A stretch of DNA of 39,368 nt from a virus. The notes under the pieces are model-generated. The model was given only the letters and a program-made list of their open reading frames with translations, searched no databases and was not told where the DNA came from. Every line of letters begins with the position of its first letter. Within the stretch, counting starts at the first letter, position 1. Shown here piece by piece: positions 14,971 to 22,843 of this stretch. The stretch lies in IMG/VR virus record IMGVR_UViG_3300015261_000009, positions 1-39,368 of that record, one strand, 5' to 3'. The position numbers were made by a program, and so were the translations under genes.

Positions 14971-16236
14971 TTACTCGGTGACCCGGCAAGAGAGCGACGG
15001 GAAGAGCGGAGCGAAGCCGTAGAGCACGTCCGTACGGCAAGGGAGATCGTCCGTGCCGATCCGGTACTGGCGGACAGTGCGGATGGAAACGCCCTTGTAG
15101 TTGGTGCGGGCCTTGAAGTCCACGCCGTCAGGCATGATCAAGTCAGCCGTTGCCATCATGAACGAGTCCTTGTGGAACACGAAGTTCTGGCGGTAGCCGG
15201 TGCTCGCGGTGCCAACGATGGTCAGCGGCGTGGTGGCCGGGATGTTGTTGGTCACGCTGGTGACGTTCTGGAACGGACCCGAGAAGATCGGGCGGGGCAG
15301 GATCGACAGGGTAGCCGCGCCAGCGCCGTCCGAACTCACGTCAGCCGTCACGACGAACTGTTGCAGTGCGCCGGTCGATTGACGGTTCTGCGGGTTGACC
15401 GCGAACACCGTTGCGAGCGTGAACACGTCGCCAGCCTTCAGACGAGCCGCGGCAGCCGCCGTCCAGCCGCCAGTGATCAGCGAGAACGGTGCCATCGAGT
15501 TCGCGCCGGCCGAGCCAGTCACGCCCGAGTAGGTCGCCGAGGCGCTCTGAGCACCCGTGGTGGTCGGCGAGCCGCCCAGCGGGCCAACGGTGTGCGTCGG
15601 CACGTTCTGGTCCATCGAGAACTTGAAGCCGTAGGCGCGGCCCATGTTGCCCGAGCGGTACTGGTCGGCGATAGCGTCGGCTTGTTGGAACAGGCCCTTG
15701 TTCGCGTCCACCAGAACTGCTTCTGCGTTCGGCGAGAGGATCGCCGAGATTTGGCCGTCCATCGGAACCGCCTGGTCCTTCAGCTTCACGCCAGCCTGGA
15801 GGTAGGTCAGGCCGCTGTTTGGCGTGGTGCCGGGCGTGCCAACCTGGTTCCAGGTGTAGTTCTTCATCAGGGTCAGGAGGTCGGCATCCACCTTGTTGGC
15901 AATCGCGGCCATCTGCGGCTGAATGAAGCGCTCCGAGAAGTCGTCCACCGAGAGCGTCAGGTCTTGCGACGTGAACGCGATGTCAACGCCGAACTGAGTC
16001 GTCAGCGTCAGCGGGCGGAAGGTTTCCACTGCGTCTTCTACGGCCAGCGTTGCGCCGGTGCGACCCACGTACTGCGGCGGGATGCGGACGTTCGCAGTGG
16101 CGCCGATCTTGGCCCCGCTGATTGCGAAACGGTCCTCGTACTGGCGGTTGATGGCTTTGGTAGCCGTCAGGTTGTTCTCCAGAACGCGAGCTTGTTCGTT
16201 GGTGATCGCGATAGGAGTAAGGGTGTTGTTAGCCAT
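14971..16236 (-). CDS. Major capsid protein, P22 coat family
   Basis: The 421-residue protein matches the P22 gp5-type coat family (HK97 fold). It has an N-terminal helix (ITNEQARVLENNLTATKAINRQYEDRF), the conserved GATANVRIPPQYVGRTGATL and LTTQFGVDIAFTSQDLTLSVDDFSERFIQP, an inserted beta domain around residues 220-330, and a C-terminal RQYRIGTDDLPCRTDVLYGF. It forms the icosahedral shell. Ribosome site GAGGTAACC is good, fitting a highly expressed gene, and the hairpin after the stop may set its transcript end. The scaffold gene lies immediately upstream. Confidence 0.93.
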   Translation of the reverse strand: MANNTLTPIAITNEQARVLENNLTATKAINRQYEDRFAISGAKIGATANVRIPPQYVGRTGATLAVEDAVETFRPLTLTTQFGVDIAFTSQDLTLSVDDFSERFIQPQMAAIANKVDADLLTLMKNYTWNQVGTPGTTPNSGLTYLQAGVKLKDQAVPMDGQISAILSPNAEAVLVDANKGLFQQADAIADQYRSGNMGRAYGFKFSMDQNVPTHTVGPLGGSPTTTGAQSASATYSGVTGSAGANSMAPFSLITGGWTAAAAARLKAGDVFTLATVFAVNPQNRQSTGALQQFVVTADVSSDGAGAATLSILPRPIFSGPFQNVTSVTNNIPATTPLTIVGTASTGYRQNFVFHKDSFMMATADLIMPDGVDFKARTNYKGVSIRTVRQYRIGTDDLPCRTDVLYGFAPLFPSLSCRVTE

Positions 16237-16242
16237 TGCTGG

Positions 16243-17037
16243 TTACCTCGTTGCTTTCAGCTGCTTCTCACGAGCCTTGATCCACGCTTCGGTGGAGAGG
16301 TCGTCGCGCAGCCCAGGGGTGCTTGATGTGCGTCCGCCGATGGGTTCCATCGTCTCGCGCGGCTCTTTTTTTGCCGAGAGCTTGTCTTCCAGCTTGCCCA
16401 ATTCACGAAGTTGACCGTACACAGAGAGCTTCTGAATGCGCTCTGCCTCGGCAGGATGCTTGGCGAGGTGGTACACCAGCTTTTCGCCGATGTCCGAATC
16501 CATGATGGCTTCGTACAGCGAACCCCTGACAGGGATCAAACCGTCTTCCACCGCTTCATTGATCACAGCGTCGAAGTCGGGGTAGTTCTTCTGCCCCAGC
16601 TCGATCACCGCATCCACTCGCTTCTGAAACTCTTGCTGGGCTTTCGCCTGCTTGGTTTCAGCGTCCTTCTTCGTTGACTTGCTTTCGAACTCTTCCAGCC
16701 GCTTGGTGACTTTCTGGTCGGCGCGCCATTCGGCCCGCGCCTCCACAAACTCCTCGTAGCTGTCGTAATCCGTCCGCTTGGGTTCACTTTCCGTCTTGAC
16801 CTCGGCAGGCTTCGGCTCCTTCAGGGCGGCGATTTCTCGCTGCAACTCCTGATAACGGGCATCTGCCTTGCGTGCTTCCTTTGCCGCTCGCTTCTGAACA
16901 ATCGCGTCAAGCTCGGCTTGAGTGAAGGTCTTGGGCGTGGCTTCCGAGTTTTCCGTGCTCGTCACGTTGGTTTGCTGATTGGTGTCAGCGGGCAAAGATT
17001 GCCCCTCGGCAAGCGCCGATGCGTTTTCTGTTGACAT
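16243..17037 (-). CDS. Capsid scaffolding protein
   Basis: The 264-residue product starts at ATG 17037 (MSTENASALAEGQSLPADTN), after AGGAAAACC. The protein is highly charged and helical (Glu/Lys-rich coiled coils around residues 45-150). The segment DFDAVINEAVEDGLIPVRGSLYEAIMDSDIGEKLVYHLAKHP is typical of podovirus scaffold proteins, and the end is a basic helix (AWIKAREKQLKATR) like the coat-binding C-terminus of P22 gp8. Its position between portal and coat is that of scaffold genes. The longer frame upstream lies inside the portal gene and is not used. Confidence 0.82.
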   Translation of the reverse strand: MSTENASALAEGQSLPADTNQQTNVTSTENSEATPKTFTQAELDAIVQKRAAKEARKADARYQELQREIAALKEPKPAEVKTESEPKRTDYDSYEEFVEARAEWRADQKVTKRLEEFESKSTKKDAETKQAKAQQEFQKRVDAVIELGQKNYPDFDAVINEAVEDGLIPVRGSLYEAIMDSDIGEKLVYHLAKHPAEAERIQKLSVYGQLRELGKLEDKLSAKKEPRETMEPIGGRTSSTPGLRDDLSTEAWIKAREKQLKATR

Positions 17038-17077
17038 GGTTTTCCTGCTAAGGAGCCCGGTGAACCCACCGGTAGGT

Positions 17078-19309
17078 TTATCCGCCTGCGGGCGGTGTTT
17101 GCTGTGCCTGCTGGGCTGCCAGAGCCTGTTGCTCCATGGCCTGCTGCTGGCTGAATTGCTGCTGTTGCTCGGCGTTGTCCGCATTGCGCAGATCCAAGCC
17201 TTGCGAGTGCTCGGTGTTGGCGACCTCGAGCGACTGGGAATGCTCGACTTGCTGCATCTGCATGAGCTTGTCGATGAACTGGTTCTGGCGGTCATTGACC
17301 ATCTGCGCCTCGTTGAGCGCGTGCTGCATGCCGGCGATCAGCTCTTTGGTCTCGTTGTTCATCTCGGCGACGGTGATGCTCGCCAGGGATTGAATCTTGG
17401 TGCGACTGGTCGCTTCGTTCTCGGCATAGATCTTGGCCTGAATCTCGGCGTCCTTGGACTGCTTCTCGGCCTTGAGTTGATCGTTCTCCTGCATCAGTTC
17501 CTGAACGATCGACTTGCCCTCTTCCAACTGGCCTTGAAGCTGCTGCATCTGCGCCTGAACCTGCGGCGGGATGGCTTGCTCCTCGTCCTCGTCGGCCTGG
17601 GCGGCTTGGGGAGGCAGCATGGCCTTCAGGCGCTTCGCCATGCGGTCAGTGCCCGGGCCGTCCTGGTTCTCCATGAAGATGTCGCCAAGCACCTGGAACG
17701 CAGCCGGGAAGCTCTGGAACAGCTGATTCATCATCTCGGCTTGCTCAACGCGCTTGGTGGTGTAGCTCGGGCCAACCGAGGCCACCACGTCATATTTGCC
17801 CACGCCGAGGTTGTAAATCTTGCGGATCGAACCGTCAGCCTGCGGAACCTTGCGCATGGCTTCAGGCTGATCCACGTCGAGATAGGCTTTGTCCGCCGAT
17901 CCATCCTCGCCGATGATCCGAGCAACCTTCGTCTCGTCGTAGACCTTCGGCGCCCACTGAACGAACACGCGGCCACAGTGACGGATCGCTTTGGCGGCGT
18001 TGTCGGCAAGGTGGAATGTCGAGACATCGCCCTCCTTCTGACGCGCAAGGATGGCTTTGCCGCTGGTTTCGTTGCCCTTCTGGCCCAGCGAAGCAGCACC
18101 GAGGCCGGATGTGTCCTTCAGAGCGTCCTTGGCGAGCGCCAGGCCCTGCATGATCCCTTGCGAGGCCATGGGAGGCTGAGAGCGTTGCGGGGGCGGTGCA
18201 GGCTGGCCGTTCACGTCAACCGTGTTGTATTCGAGGTAAGCCGCGTTGTCGGAGTTCGCCGCGGCCCACTGATCCTCAAACCCATCGAACGCACCAGCAG
18301 CACCGACGAACGGTGCTTTCGGCTGCAGTGCGGTCGCTTCCACGTAAGTGGAGAACATGTAGCTCACCATCCGCACGGAATCGCGGGAATCGCGCACAAG
18401 GCCCTTCATCACTGGGCGACCGTCCTTAATGTACGCCTCGCCCGCCATGCGGAACACCGGAATCCAAGTGATCGGCAGTTCAACGGTCTTGAGAATCTTC
18501 CCGGCCACGAGCTTGCGCCACACAACAACGGTGCGCTTGTCTTCGTAGTTGCCCATCACCTCGGGCTTTTCGCCGGTCTTCTCGGCTTCAGCCCAGTACT
18601 CATCCTCCGAGACTTCGCCCTTGGAGGTCTTGATGCGGTTCTTGCTCTTCGTCTCGATGTGCAGCCATTCGCACACCTTCACAGTGTCTTCAGTGACCCA
18701 GCCGTAATGGTCATCACCATCCCAGCCGATGCCCTCAACGCCTGGGTGCTCGCGTTCGAACACTGCTCGAGGAACGTCCTCATCAATGAAGCAGTAGCGC
18801 ATCGTCGCGGCCACCGGGTCGAAGGCGAACGGGTCGGGCTTGACTGAGCGCGTGTTGAAGATTGGGCGGATTGCCAGCTCACGCGAGCCGTCGCAATACT
18901 CTTCAACCATCCGAAACCAGCCTTCTCCTCCAACGGTTTGGTAGAAGTTGGCCGTCTCGTAAGCAATGTCAGCATCCGAGGATTGCTCGGCATGGCGTGC
19001 AAGGCCGTTGAAGATCTTCGCTGTCTCAGGATCGGCAGCATCGTCAACCGGGCGAATCTTCATCGCTGGCCGGTTCTGGCGGAAGTCGTTCGTGACTTGG
19101 TGCACACGAGGACCAAGGTCGGAGATGTTCAGACAGGGACGAGCGCCCTTCGGGTCGGCTTCGCGAGCCATGCGCAGACGTTCGGGCCAGATTCCCTCGC
19201 CATCGAATATGCGCAGGTCTTCCTCGAACTCTTCGCGGGTCTGGCTCAAGCCTTCAACGGCTTCGGCGTACTGCTCGCGGGCGAGTTGGAGAAGTTTGGT
19301 GTCATCCAT
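17078..19309 (-). CDS. Portal protein, P22 gp1-like
   Basis: The 743-residue protein matches the P22-type portal family: N-terminal helix region (EEFEEDLRIFDGEGIWPERLR), conserved CLNISDLGPRVHQVTNDFRQNRP, a central stem/wing domain (FIDEDVPRAVFEREHPG, SRDSVRMVSYMFSTYVEATAL), and the conserved SGKAILARQKEGDVSTFHLADN block. The last 170 residues form a long Gln/Glu-rich coiled coil ending QQAQQTPPAGG, comparable to the P22 portal barrel. It forms the dodecameric DNA channel at one capsid vertex. The gene lies between TerL and scaffold. Confidence 0.92.
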   Translation of the reverse strand: MDDTKLLQLAREQYAEAVEGLSQTREEFEEDLRIFDGEGIWPERLRMAREADPKGARPCLNISDLGPRVHQVTNDFRQNRPAMKIRPVDDAADPETAKIFNGLARHAEQSSDADIAYETANFYQTVGGEGWFRMVEEYCDGSRELAIRPIFNTRSVKPDPFAFDPVAATMRYCFIDEDVPRAVFEREHPGVEGIGWDGDDHYGWVTEDTVKVCEWLHIETKSKNRIKTSKGEVSEDEYWAEAEKTGEKPEVMGNYEDKRTVVVWRKLVAGKILKTVELPITWIPVFRMAGEAYIKDGRPVMKGLVRDSRDSVRMVSYMFSTYVEATALQPKAPFVGAAGAFDGFEDQWAAANSDNAAYLEYNTVDVNGQPAPPPQRSQPPMASQGIMQGLALAKDALKDTSGLGAASLGQKGNETSGKAILARQKEGDVSTFHLADNAAKAIRHCGRVFVQWAPKVYDETKVARIIGEDGSADKAYLDVDQPEAMRKVPQADGSIRKIYNLGVGKYDVVASVGPSYTTKRVEQAEMMNQLFQSFPAAFQVLGDIFMENQDGPGTDRMAKRLKAMLPPQAAQADEDEEQAIPPQVQAQMQQLQGQLEEGKSIVQELMQENDQLKAEKQSKDAEIQAKIYAENEATSRTKIQSLASITVAEMNNETKELIAGMQHALNEAQMVNDRQNQFIDKLMQMQQVEHSQSLEVANTEHSQGLDLRNADNAEQQQQFSQQQAMEQQALAAQQAQQTPPAGG

Positions 19310-19313
19310 TGGG

Positions 19314-20549
19314 TTAGGTCATCCAGCCTGCGCCGTTGCGCGTAGGAATGCGGTTGCGAACGATCACAGGCTTCTCCTTGCGCACCGAGACACGCCGCGC
19401 TCCTTCACAGGCATAGCGCAGGGCGTCGATTACATGGTTGTGTTTGTCCTCTAGTAGCGGCATCACTTTGCCGGTCAGAGGGTCGGTCTTGTAGCTGTAC
19501 AGCGTCAATTCATCGATCAGGTGCTTGCAGCGCGGGTGAACCACGATGTCAAAGCTCTTGAGGAATTCAACACCTTCTTCCAGGCTCTTGGCTCCCTTGA
19601 TCGCCGCAACGATCTTGGGGAAGCCGTGCTTTTGCATGTGGTTGATCGTCTCTGGCCTGGCCGAGTCGGCAGTGATGATCCACTTCTCCGAGTCGGGCAC
19701 GGCCATGAACAACTCAGGCGTGTTGACAATCTCGCAACCGACCATGTACGCCTCGTAGTCAACGTACAACTTCCGGCCATCGATGTGACAGCGAATCAAA
19801 CATGTGGGGTCAACCGAGAAACCCCAGTCAGCGCCAAGCCGGTGGTGCGCGCCAGTCGGGCTATCGAACTCTTCGACTGTCCAATTGCGAAACACTCGCG
19901 CTTCGCTGTTGCGCTGGTACTCGCCGAGCCACACGTGCGCATATTTGTCAGGGTCGCGCCGCTGGTCGTACTGCATTTCCTCCAGCAGTTCAGCCGGCGG
20001 GAATGGGTTGTCCATGTAGTTCGCACGGACGACAACAGCATGCGGCGGAAGCTCTGAACCACGAAGCAGCACGTCAACGGGATCTGTCTCAAACTGCGGG
20101 TTCCAGCCAAACCACAGCTGCGACCCGGGCTTGCGAATGGTCGGACGAAGCAGCGTCAGGCTCTTGTCGCTGGCGTTCTGCGCCTCCTCGAACCACGCCC
20201 TATCGAACCCTTCCAGCGACTTGATCGAGTCTGCTGTGTGGTTCTGCATGCCCTCAAAGATCGTCACGCCGCCTTGCTTCGACAGGATGCGACGATCTTG
20301 AACCTCGAAGTACGAGCCGGCGTTGAACCGCTCTATCTTGGACTCAAGCAGCTTCTTGACCGAGAACTCCAAGGACTTGAGCGTTTCCCGAAGGCACACA
20401 CAGTCCAGCTTTTCAGCAATGTTCTCTTCTAGCCACAACTCGCCGAAGAAGTGAGACTTACCCGAGCCGCGACCGCCATACGCACCTTTGTAGCGTGCAG
20501 GGGCCAACAGAGGCTCGAAAACCTCTGGCGTCTCGATGGTGAGCTTCAC
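19314..20549 (-). CDS. terL: Terminase large subunit
   Basis: The 411-residue packaging motor belongs to the Terminase_3/PBSX-like group. Walker A is GGRGSGKS at residues 25-32, Walker B is near 115-122 (FDRAWFEE), and the coupling region follows with LRPTIRKPGSQLWFGWNP. The nuclease domain shows the RNase H-like acidic residues in LGADWGFSVDPT, WIITADSARPETI and DKHNHVIDALRYA. It cuts concatemeric DNA and pumps it through the portal. The GTG start overlaps the small-subunit stop (GTGA), so translation is coupled. Headful packaging is likely but not shown by the sequence. Confidence 0.95.
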   Translation of the reverse strand: MKLTIETPEVFEPLLAPARYKGAYGGRGSGKSHFFGELWLEENIAEKLDCVCLRETLKSLEFSVKKLLESKIERFNAGSYFEVQDRRILSKQGGVTIFEGMQNHTADSIKSLEGFDRAWFEEAQNASDKSLTLLRPTIRKPGSQLWFGWNPQFETDPVDVLLRGSELPPHAVVVRANYMDNPFPPAELLEEMQYDQRRDPDKYAHVWLGEYQRNSEARVFRNWTVEEFDSPTGAHHRLGADWGFSVDPTCLIRCHIDGRKLYVDYEAYMVGCEIVNTPELFMAVPDSEKWIITADSARPETINHMQKHGFPKIVAAIKGAKSLEEGVEFLKSFDIVVHPRCKHLIDELTLYSYKTDPLTGKVMPLLEDKHNHVIDALRYACEGARRVSVRKEKPVIVRNRIPTRNGAGWMT

Positions 20550-20830
20550 TTGCGGACAATGACCCGCTCGATGACCGAAATGCCGATTGGGTTGTCCGGG
20601 TCGCCGGCAATCTGCATTGGCAGCACCTTACCGATCAGCGACAGGAAAGCTGTAGCGGTCTTCGGGTCGTTCGCGCGCTCAACGAGATAGTCAACCCCCC
20701 CTGATTGGTCAAGAGCGGCAAGGATCATCTCCTTGAGTTGCGCGTTGTCCTTGTTGGGCACACCTTTCTTTCGCCCAGGCCCCGGCGTTCCTTTGCCGAT
20801 TCCCGCCGATTGTTTTTCAGGTTTTGCCAT
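20546..20830 (-). CDS. terS: Probable terminase small subunit
   Basis: The 94-residue product starts at ATG 20830 (MAKPEKQSAGIGKGTPGPGR). The N-terminus is basic with KGTPGPGRKKGVPNKDNAQ, a segment common in phage small terminase-like proteins, then helices (LKEMILAALDQSGGVDYLVERA, TATAFLSLIGKVLP). It recognises phage DNA for packaging by inference from its place directly before and overlapping TerL. A TTG at 20860 would add ten residues but has a weaker context than the ATG preceded by GAGAGG. Confidence 0.78.
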   Translation of the reverse strand: MAKPEKQSAGIGKGTPGPGRKKGVPNKDNAQLKEMILAALDQSGGVDYLVERANDPKTATAFLSLIGKVLPMQIAGDPDNPIGISVIERVIVRK

Positions 20831-20874
20831 AGCTGCCTCTCGGCCCTTGGAAGCGTCCAAGTACGGTTGAAATG

Positions 20875-20907
20875 AAAAGACCCGCTCAACCTCTCGGCTG
20901 GCGGGTC
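20875..20907 (-). terminator. Terminator-type hairpin in the TerS leader
   Basis: A 7-bp stem (GACCCGC with GCGGGTC) with a 15-base loop is followed on the minus strand by TTTTC. It lies between the tRNA-like gene and TerS, about 45 bp before the TerS ATG. The stretch 20908-20994 next to it holds no recognisable gene. Confidence 0.6.
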
Positions 20908-20994
20908 AAAGGCAACTGCTTGCCTGTAATGGGTGCTGGGCACGAGCCCAAAGCATTGAGCTATAGGGTGGTGGCTCGGCCCAGGGCACTGGGT

Positions 20995-21070
20995 TGGCGA
21001 ACGAGGTAGGAATCGAACCCACAACCCCCGACTTTGGAGGACGGTGCTCTGCCAGTTGAGCTACTCGAAC
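20995..21070 (-). tRNA. tRNA-Trp (anticodon CCA), with three U:U mismatches
   Basis: The minus strand folds as a 76-nt tRNA: acceptor 5' GTTCGAG, D stem GCTC/GAGC with loop AACTGGCA, anticodon loop CTCCAAA giving anticodon CCA (Trp), variable loop GGGTT, T arm GTGGG-TTCGATT-CCTAC, acceptor 3' CTCGTTC, discriminator G and encoded CCA. Discriminator G73 and CCA are the expected TrpRS identity elements. Acceptor pairs 2:71 and 3:70 and anticodon-stem pair 30:40 are U:U. Three extra bases (GCG) 5' of position 1 could pair with CGC at the 3' end. It is either a decaying tRNA or a tRNA-like element; it lies between two terminators at the head of the late operon. Confidence 0.75.
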
Positions 21071-21079
21071 GCGAAAACG

Positions 21080-21105
21080 AAAAAGCCGCCTCAATTGGGC
21101 GGCTT
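21080..21105 (-). terminator. Terminator upstream of the tRNA, possible tR'-type late terminator
   Basis: A perfect 8-bp stem (AAGCCGCC with GGCGGCTT) and 7-base loop are followed on the minus strand by TTTTTCGTTTTC. It lies about 30 bp downstream of a candidate late promoter and about 10 bp before the tRNA, the relative position of lambda tR'. Confidence 0.75.
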
Positions 21106-21135
21106 ATGCAAATTTTGGAGGCACCTCTGCCGTCC

Positions 21136-21170
21136 GAGCGCGATTGTTGCAGAAAAATCGGCAGCGTCAA
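21136..21170 (-). promoter_or_regulatory. Candidate late promoter (PR'-like)
   Basis: On the minus strand a -35 element TTGACG (21170-21165) is separated by 16 bp from AACAAT (21148-21143), four of six matches to the -10 consensus. The start would fall near 21136, downstream of the last early gene and upstream of the terminator at 21080-21105. The arrangement copies lambda Q, pR', tR', but the promoter call is by eye only. Confidence 0.4.
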
Positions 21171-21189
21171 GCACTTTCGTAAACCTGAT

Positions 21190-21570
21190 TTACATCACGC
21201 CTGCATTCATGAGCCGCTGGGTTAGCTGGGTCCTGGCCGCGGCAACCACCGTAGCGCGCTCCAGCGAATCCAGGTTCAGCAACCGAGGATGCCTCCAGAC
21301 GCTTTGCTCCGTCCACAGGTTGCGGGCCAGTTCATGGATTGCCGCTCTCCATGGGTCTTGCATCTGGTCAACCTGGAAGTCGATTGTCTCCATGGTCGAG
21401 CCGTGCAGCTCGTCCTCGATGATCTCGGCGGTGGTGTCGTATCCCCTCCCCGCCTTGGCGTTGCGGAACATCGGGTCTGCGCCGACCACGGGGACTGGTG
21501 AGAATCCCTTGCAATGTGCGTGCCACTGGCGAAGGAGGTCATCGAGGATCTGGTGGCTGTCGTTGTGCAT
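21190..21570 (-). CDS. Last early-operon gene; candidate late regulator by position
   Basis: The 126-residue product starts at ATG 21570 (MHNDSHQILDDLLRQWHAHC), preceded by GGAGG. It is a soluble, mostly helical protein with two cores: RQWHAHCKGFSPVPVVGADPMF, and a C-terminal helical part (WRAAIHELARNLWTEQSVWRHPRLL to AARTQLTQRLMNAGVM). Proteins of this shape occur at the end of early operons in betaproteobacterial phages. Location just upstream of a candidate late promoter and terminator is that of Q antiterminators. I see no diagnostic Q motif, so this is inference. Confidence 0.6.
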   Translation of the reverse strand: MHNDSHQILDDLLRQWHAHCKGFSPVPVVGADPMFRNAKAGRGYDTTAEIIEDELHGSTMETIDFQVDQMQDPWRAAIHELARNLWTEQSVWRHPRLLNLDSLERATVVAAARTQLTQRLMNAGVM

Positions 21571-21866
21571 CAAATTGGCCTCCGGCAGTATTCGCAGTGG
21601 TGGATGTAGGCTTTCAGAGGGGCGCCGCAACCCTCGCAGTCAGCCTTGCGCGCTACGCCCGAGGGGGTGCGCGTCGGTGCTGGGTGGGCTGAGAATTGGC
21701 TGCTCATCTGATTCAACGCGCTGTTGTATTGGCTGTTGTACGCATTGGACATCTGGTTCTGGATGCCGCGGTCAACCCAATTGGTGTTCTGCTGCTGGGC
21801 TCCATACCCAAACAGACCGCCAAAAAACGCGCCTCCCGCATCGCCGAAGTAGTCGTGCCAACTCAC
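21570..21866 (-). CDS. Small protein with double CxxC zinc ribbon
   Basis: The 98-residue product starts at GTG 21866 (VSWHDYFGDAGGAFFGG), overlapping the previous stop as GTGA and preceded by GGAGGCGGGAAA. The N-terminus is glycine-rich and weakly hydrophobic (AGGAFFGGLFGYGAQQQ), then a Gln/Asn/Ser-rich region, then a zinc ribbon at the C-terminus: CEGCGAPLKAYIHHCEYC, two CxxC pairs ten residues apart. It may be a zinc-stabilised adaptor at a membrane or in a complex. No family is recognised. The upstream extension of the frame lies in the next gene. Confidence 0.65.
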   Translation of the reverse strand: MSWHDYFGDAGGAFFGGLFGYGAQQQNTNWVDRGIQNQMSNAYNSQYNSALNQMSSQFSAHPAPTRTPSGVARKADCEGCGAPLKAYIHHCEYCRRPI

Positions 21867-22015
21867 TTTCCCGCCTCCAGCGCAAACACCCCGTCTTCGA
21901 GCATCTTCTGCACCATGGCGGCGATGTGATCGATGTGAATCAAGAGCCATCCGTCCGGCTCCACGTTCTCAGCGTATTGAGGCGCCAGCAGGCGCACGCG
22001 CTCTTCAATACTCAT
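21863..22015 (-). CDS. Hypothetical 50-residue protein
   Basis: This starts at ATG 22015 (MSIEERVRLLAPQYAENVEP) with a GGAGG ribosome site, overlaps the previous stop as ATGA and the next start as GTGA. It is helical and acidic, with DGWLLIHIDHIAAMVQKMLED. Its size and tight coupling suggest a real early phage gene. No function is readable. Confidence 0.65.
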   Translation of the reverse strand: MSIEERVRLLAPQYAENVEPDGWLLIHIDHIAAMVQKMLEDGVFALEAGK

Positions 22016-22197
22016 CGCACGTCCTCCAGCACAGGCGAACCGCCATACAGCCTCCTGGCCTCCGCAATGTCCTTGGCCGGCCCGAGCTCCCTCCAAGAGA
22101 TAGCGAACCACTCCTTTCTGACGAACTCTCCTGTTCTGCGGTCGATGTCGGTGAAGGTCTGCCCGGTGGGGGTGCGGACAATTTGAAGGGCGATCAT
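22012..22197 (-). CDS. Hypothetical 61-residue early protein
   Basis: The ATG at 22197 follows GAAGGAAGCC. The product, MIALQIVRTPTGQTFTDIDR then RTGEFVRKEWFAISWRELGP, is predicted to form a small beta-alpha domain. No known motif is present. It is coupled to the next gene by an ATGA overlap. Confidence 0.65.
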   Translation of the reverse strand: MIALQIVRTPTGQTFTDIDRRTGEFVRKEWFAISWRELGPAKDIAEARRLYGGSPVLEDVR

Positions 22198-22217
22198 GGC
22201 GGGCTTCCTTCTCGGGT

Positions 22218-22619
22218 TCAGACTTCGATGGTGTAGCGCACATCAGCGATGCGGCTGGAGATGGTTTCGATGAGGCCGCGCAGGTTCTTGAGCTTCGTGC
22301 GCATTTCGCTGCTTGGGCTGGCAGGCTCGCCGCATGAGTTGCCTTCGATGGCTTTGCCCGCGGTGCTCGGCTGGCAGATCGGTTGGATGCGCTGGATCAG
22401 CCACTGCACCGACTGATCGAGTTCGAGGGCGGCTTGCTCCAGTTGGTCGTATTCCACTTCGAGCATTGGCTTGTCCCGAGGTATGGAGCCGAGCATCGCC
22501 GCGCCAACAGAGCCGAGGTGGCTGTCTCGCTCTTGCCCGTAGGCGCGTGTCTGCATGATCTTGGCCTGAACAGCACTCTGCATGTCGGCTTGGGAATGTT
22601 GGGGCATCTTTTCGTACAT
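22218..22619 (-). CDS. Hypothetical helical phage protein
   Basis: The 133-residue product starts at ATG 22619 (MYEKMPQHSQADMQSAVQAK), preceded by AGGAGA. It has two helical halves: SMLEVEYDQLEQAALELDQSVQWL-like heptads in the middle and MRTKLKNLRGLIETISSRIADVRY at the end, joined by a Cys/Pro/Ser-rich linker. It could form coiled-coil oligomers. The family is unknown. Confidence 0.65.
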   Translation of the reverse strand: MYEKMPQHSQADMQSAVQAKIMQTRAYGQERDSHLGSVGAAMLGSIPRDKPMLEVEYDQLEQAALELDQSVQWLIQRIQPICQPSTAGKAIEGNSCGEPASPSSEMRTKLKNLRGLIETISSRIADVRYTIEV

Positions 22620-22657
22620 GATTTCTCCTGTGGTTGATAAATCTTGGCGCCGGGTTG

Positions 22658-22843
22658 TCACTCTTTGAGCTTGTCGATGACGCCGAGTAGCGTCTTGTTC
22701 GCGGCCAGCAGGGTTTCAATGCTCCCGTTCTGAACGTCTACCAACTCCATCAGCGTTCCAATGAGGCGAGTTACCTCAAGTGGTAGCGTGTCGAACTCCT
22801 TCTGTAGGGCGTTCATGTCGGCGATGAAGGAGTCGGCTTTCAT
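22658..22843 (-). CDS. Hypothetical 61-residue helical protein
   Basis: The product starts at ATG 22843 (MKADSFIADMNALQKEFDTL), which follows GAAAGG and overlaps the NinG stop as ATGA. It is an amphipathic helical protein (LIGTLMELVDVQNGSIETLL) with a Lys/Glu tail. No family is recognised. Confidence 0.6.
   Translation of the reverse strand: MKADSFIADMNALQKEFDTLPLEVTRLIGTLMELVDVQNGSIETLLAANKTLLGVIDKLKE

Noticed and set aside
15172-16326. 384-codon plus-strand frame opposite coat
   Set aside because: Antisense shadow of the P22-type coat gene; arginine and valine rich, no start context.
16979-18847. 622-codon open frame on the plus strand opposite portal and scaffold
   Set aside because: It is the antisense shadow of the portal gene; leucine and histidine rich with no family resemblance, and the minus-strand portal is unmistakable.
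20908-20994. Second tRNA between the tRNA-Trp and TerS
   Set aside because: A D-arm-like TAGCTCAATGC occurs on the minus strand, but no acceptor, anticodon or T arm can be fitted.
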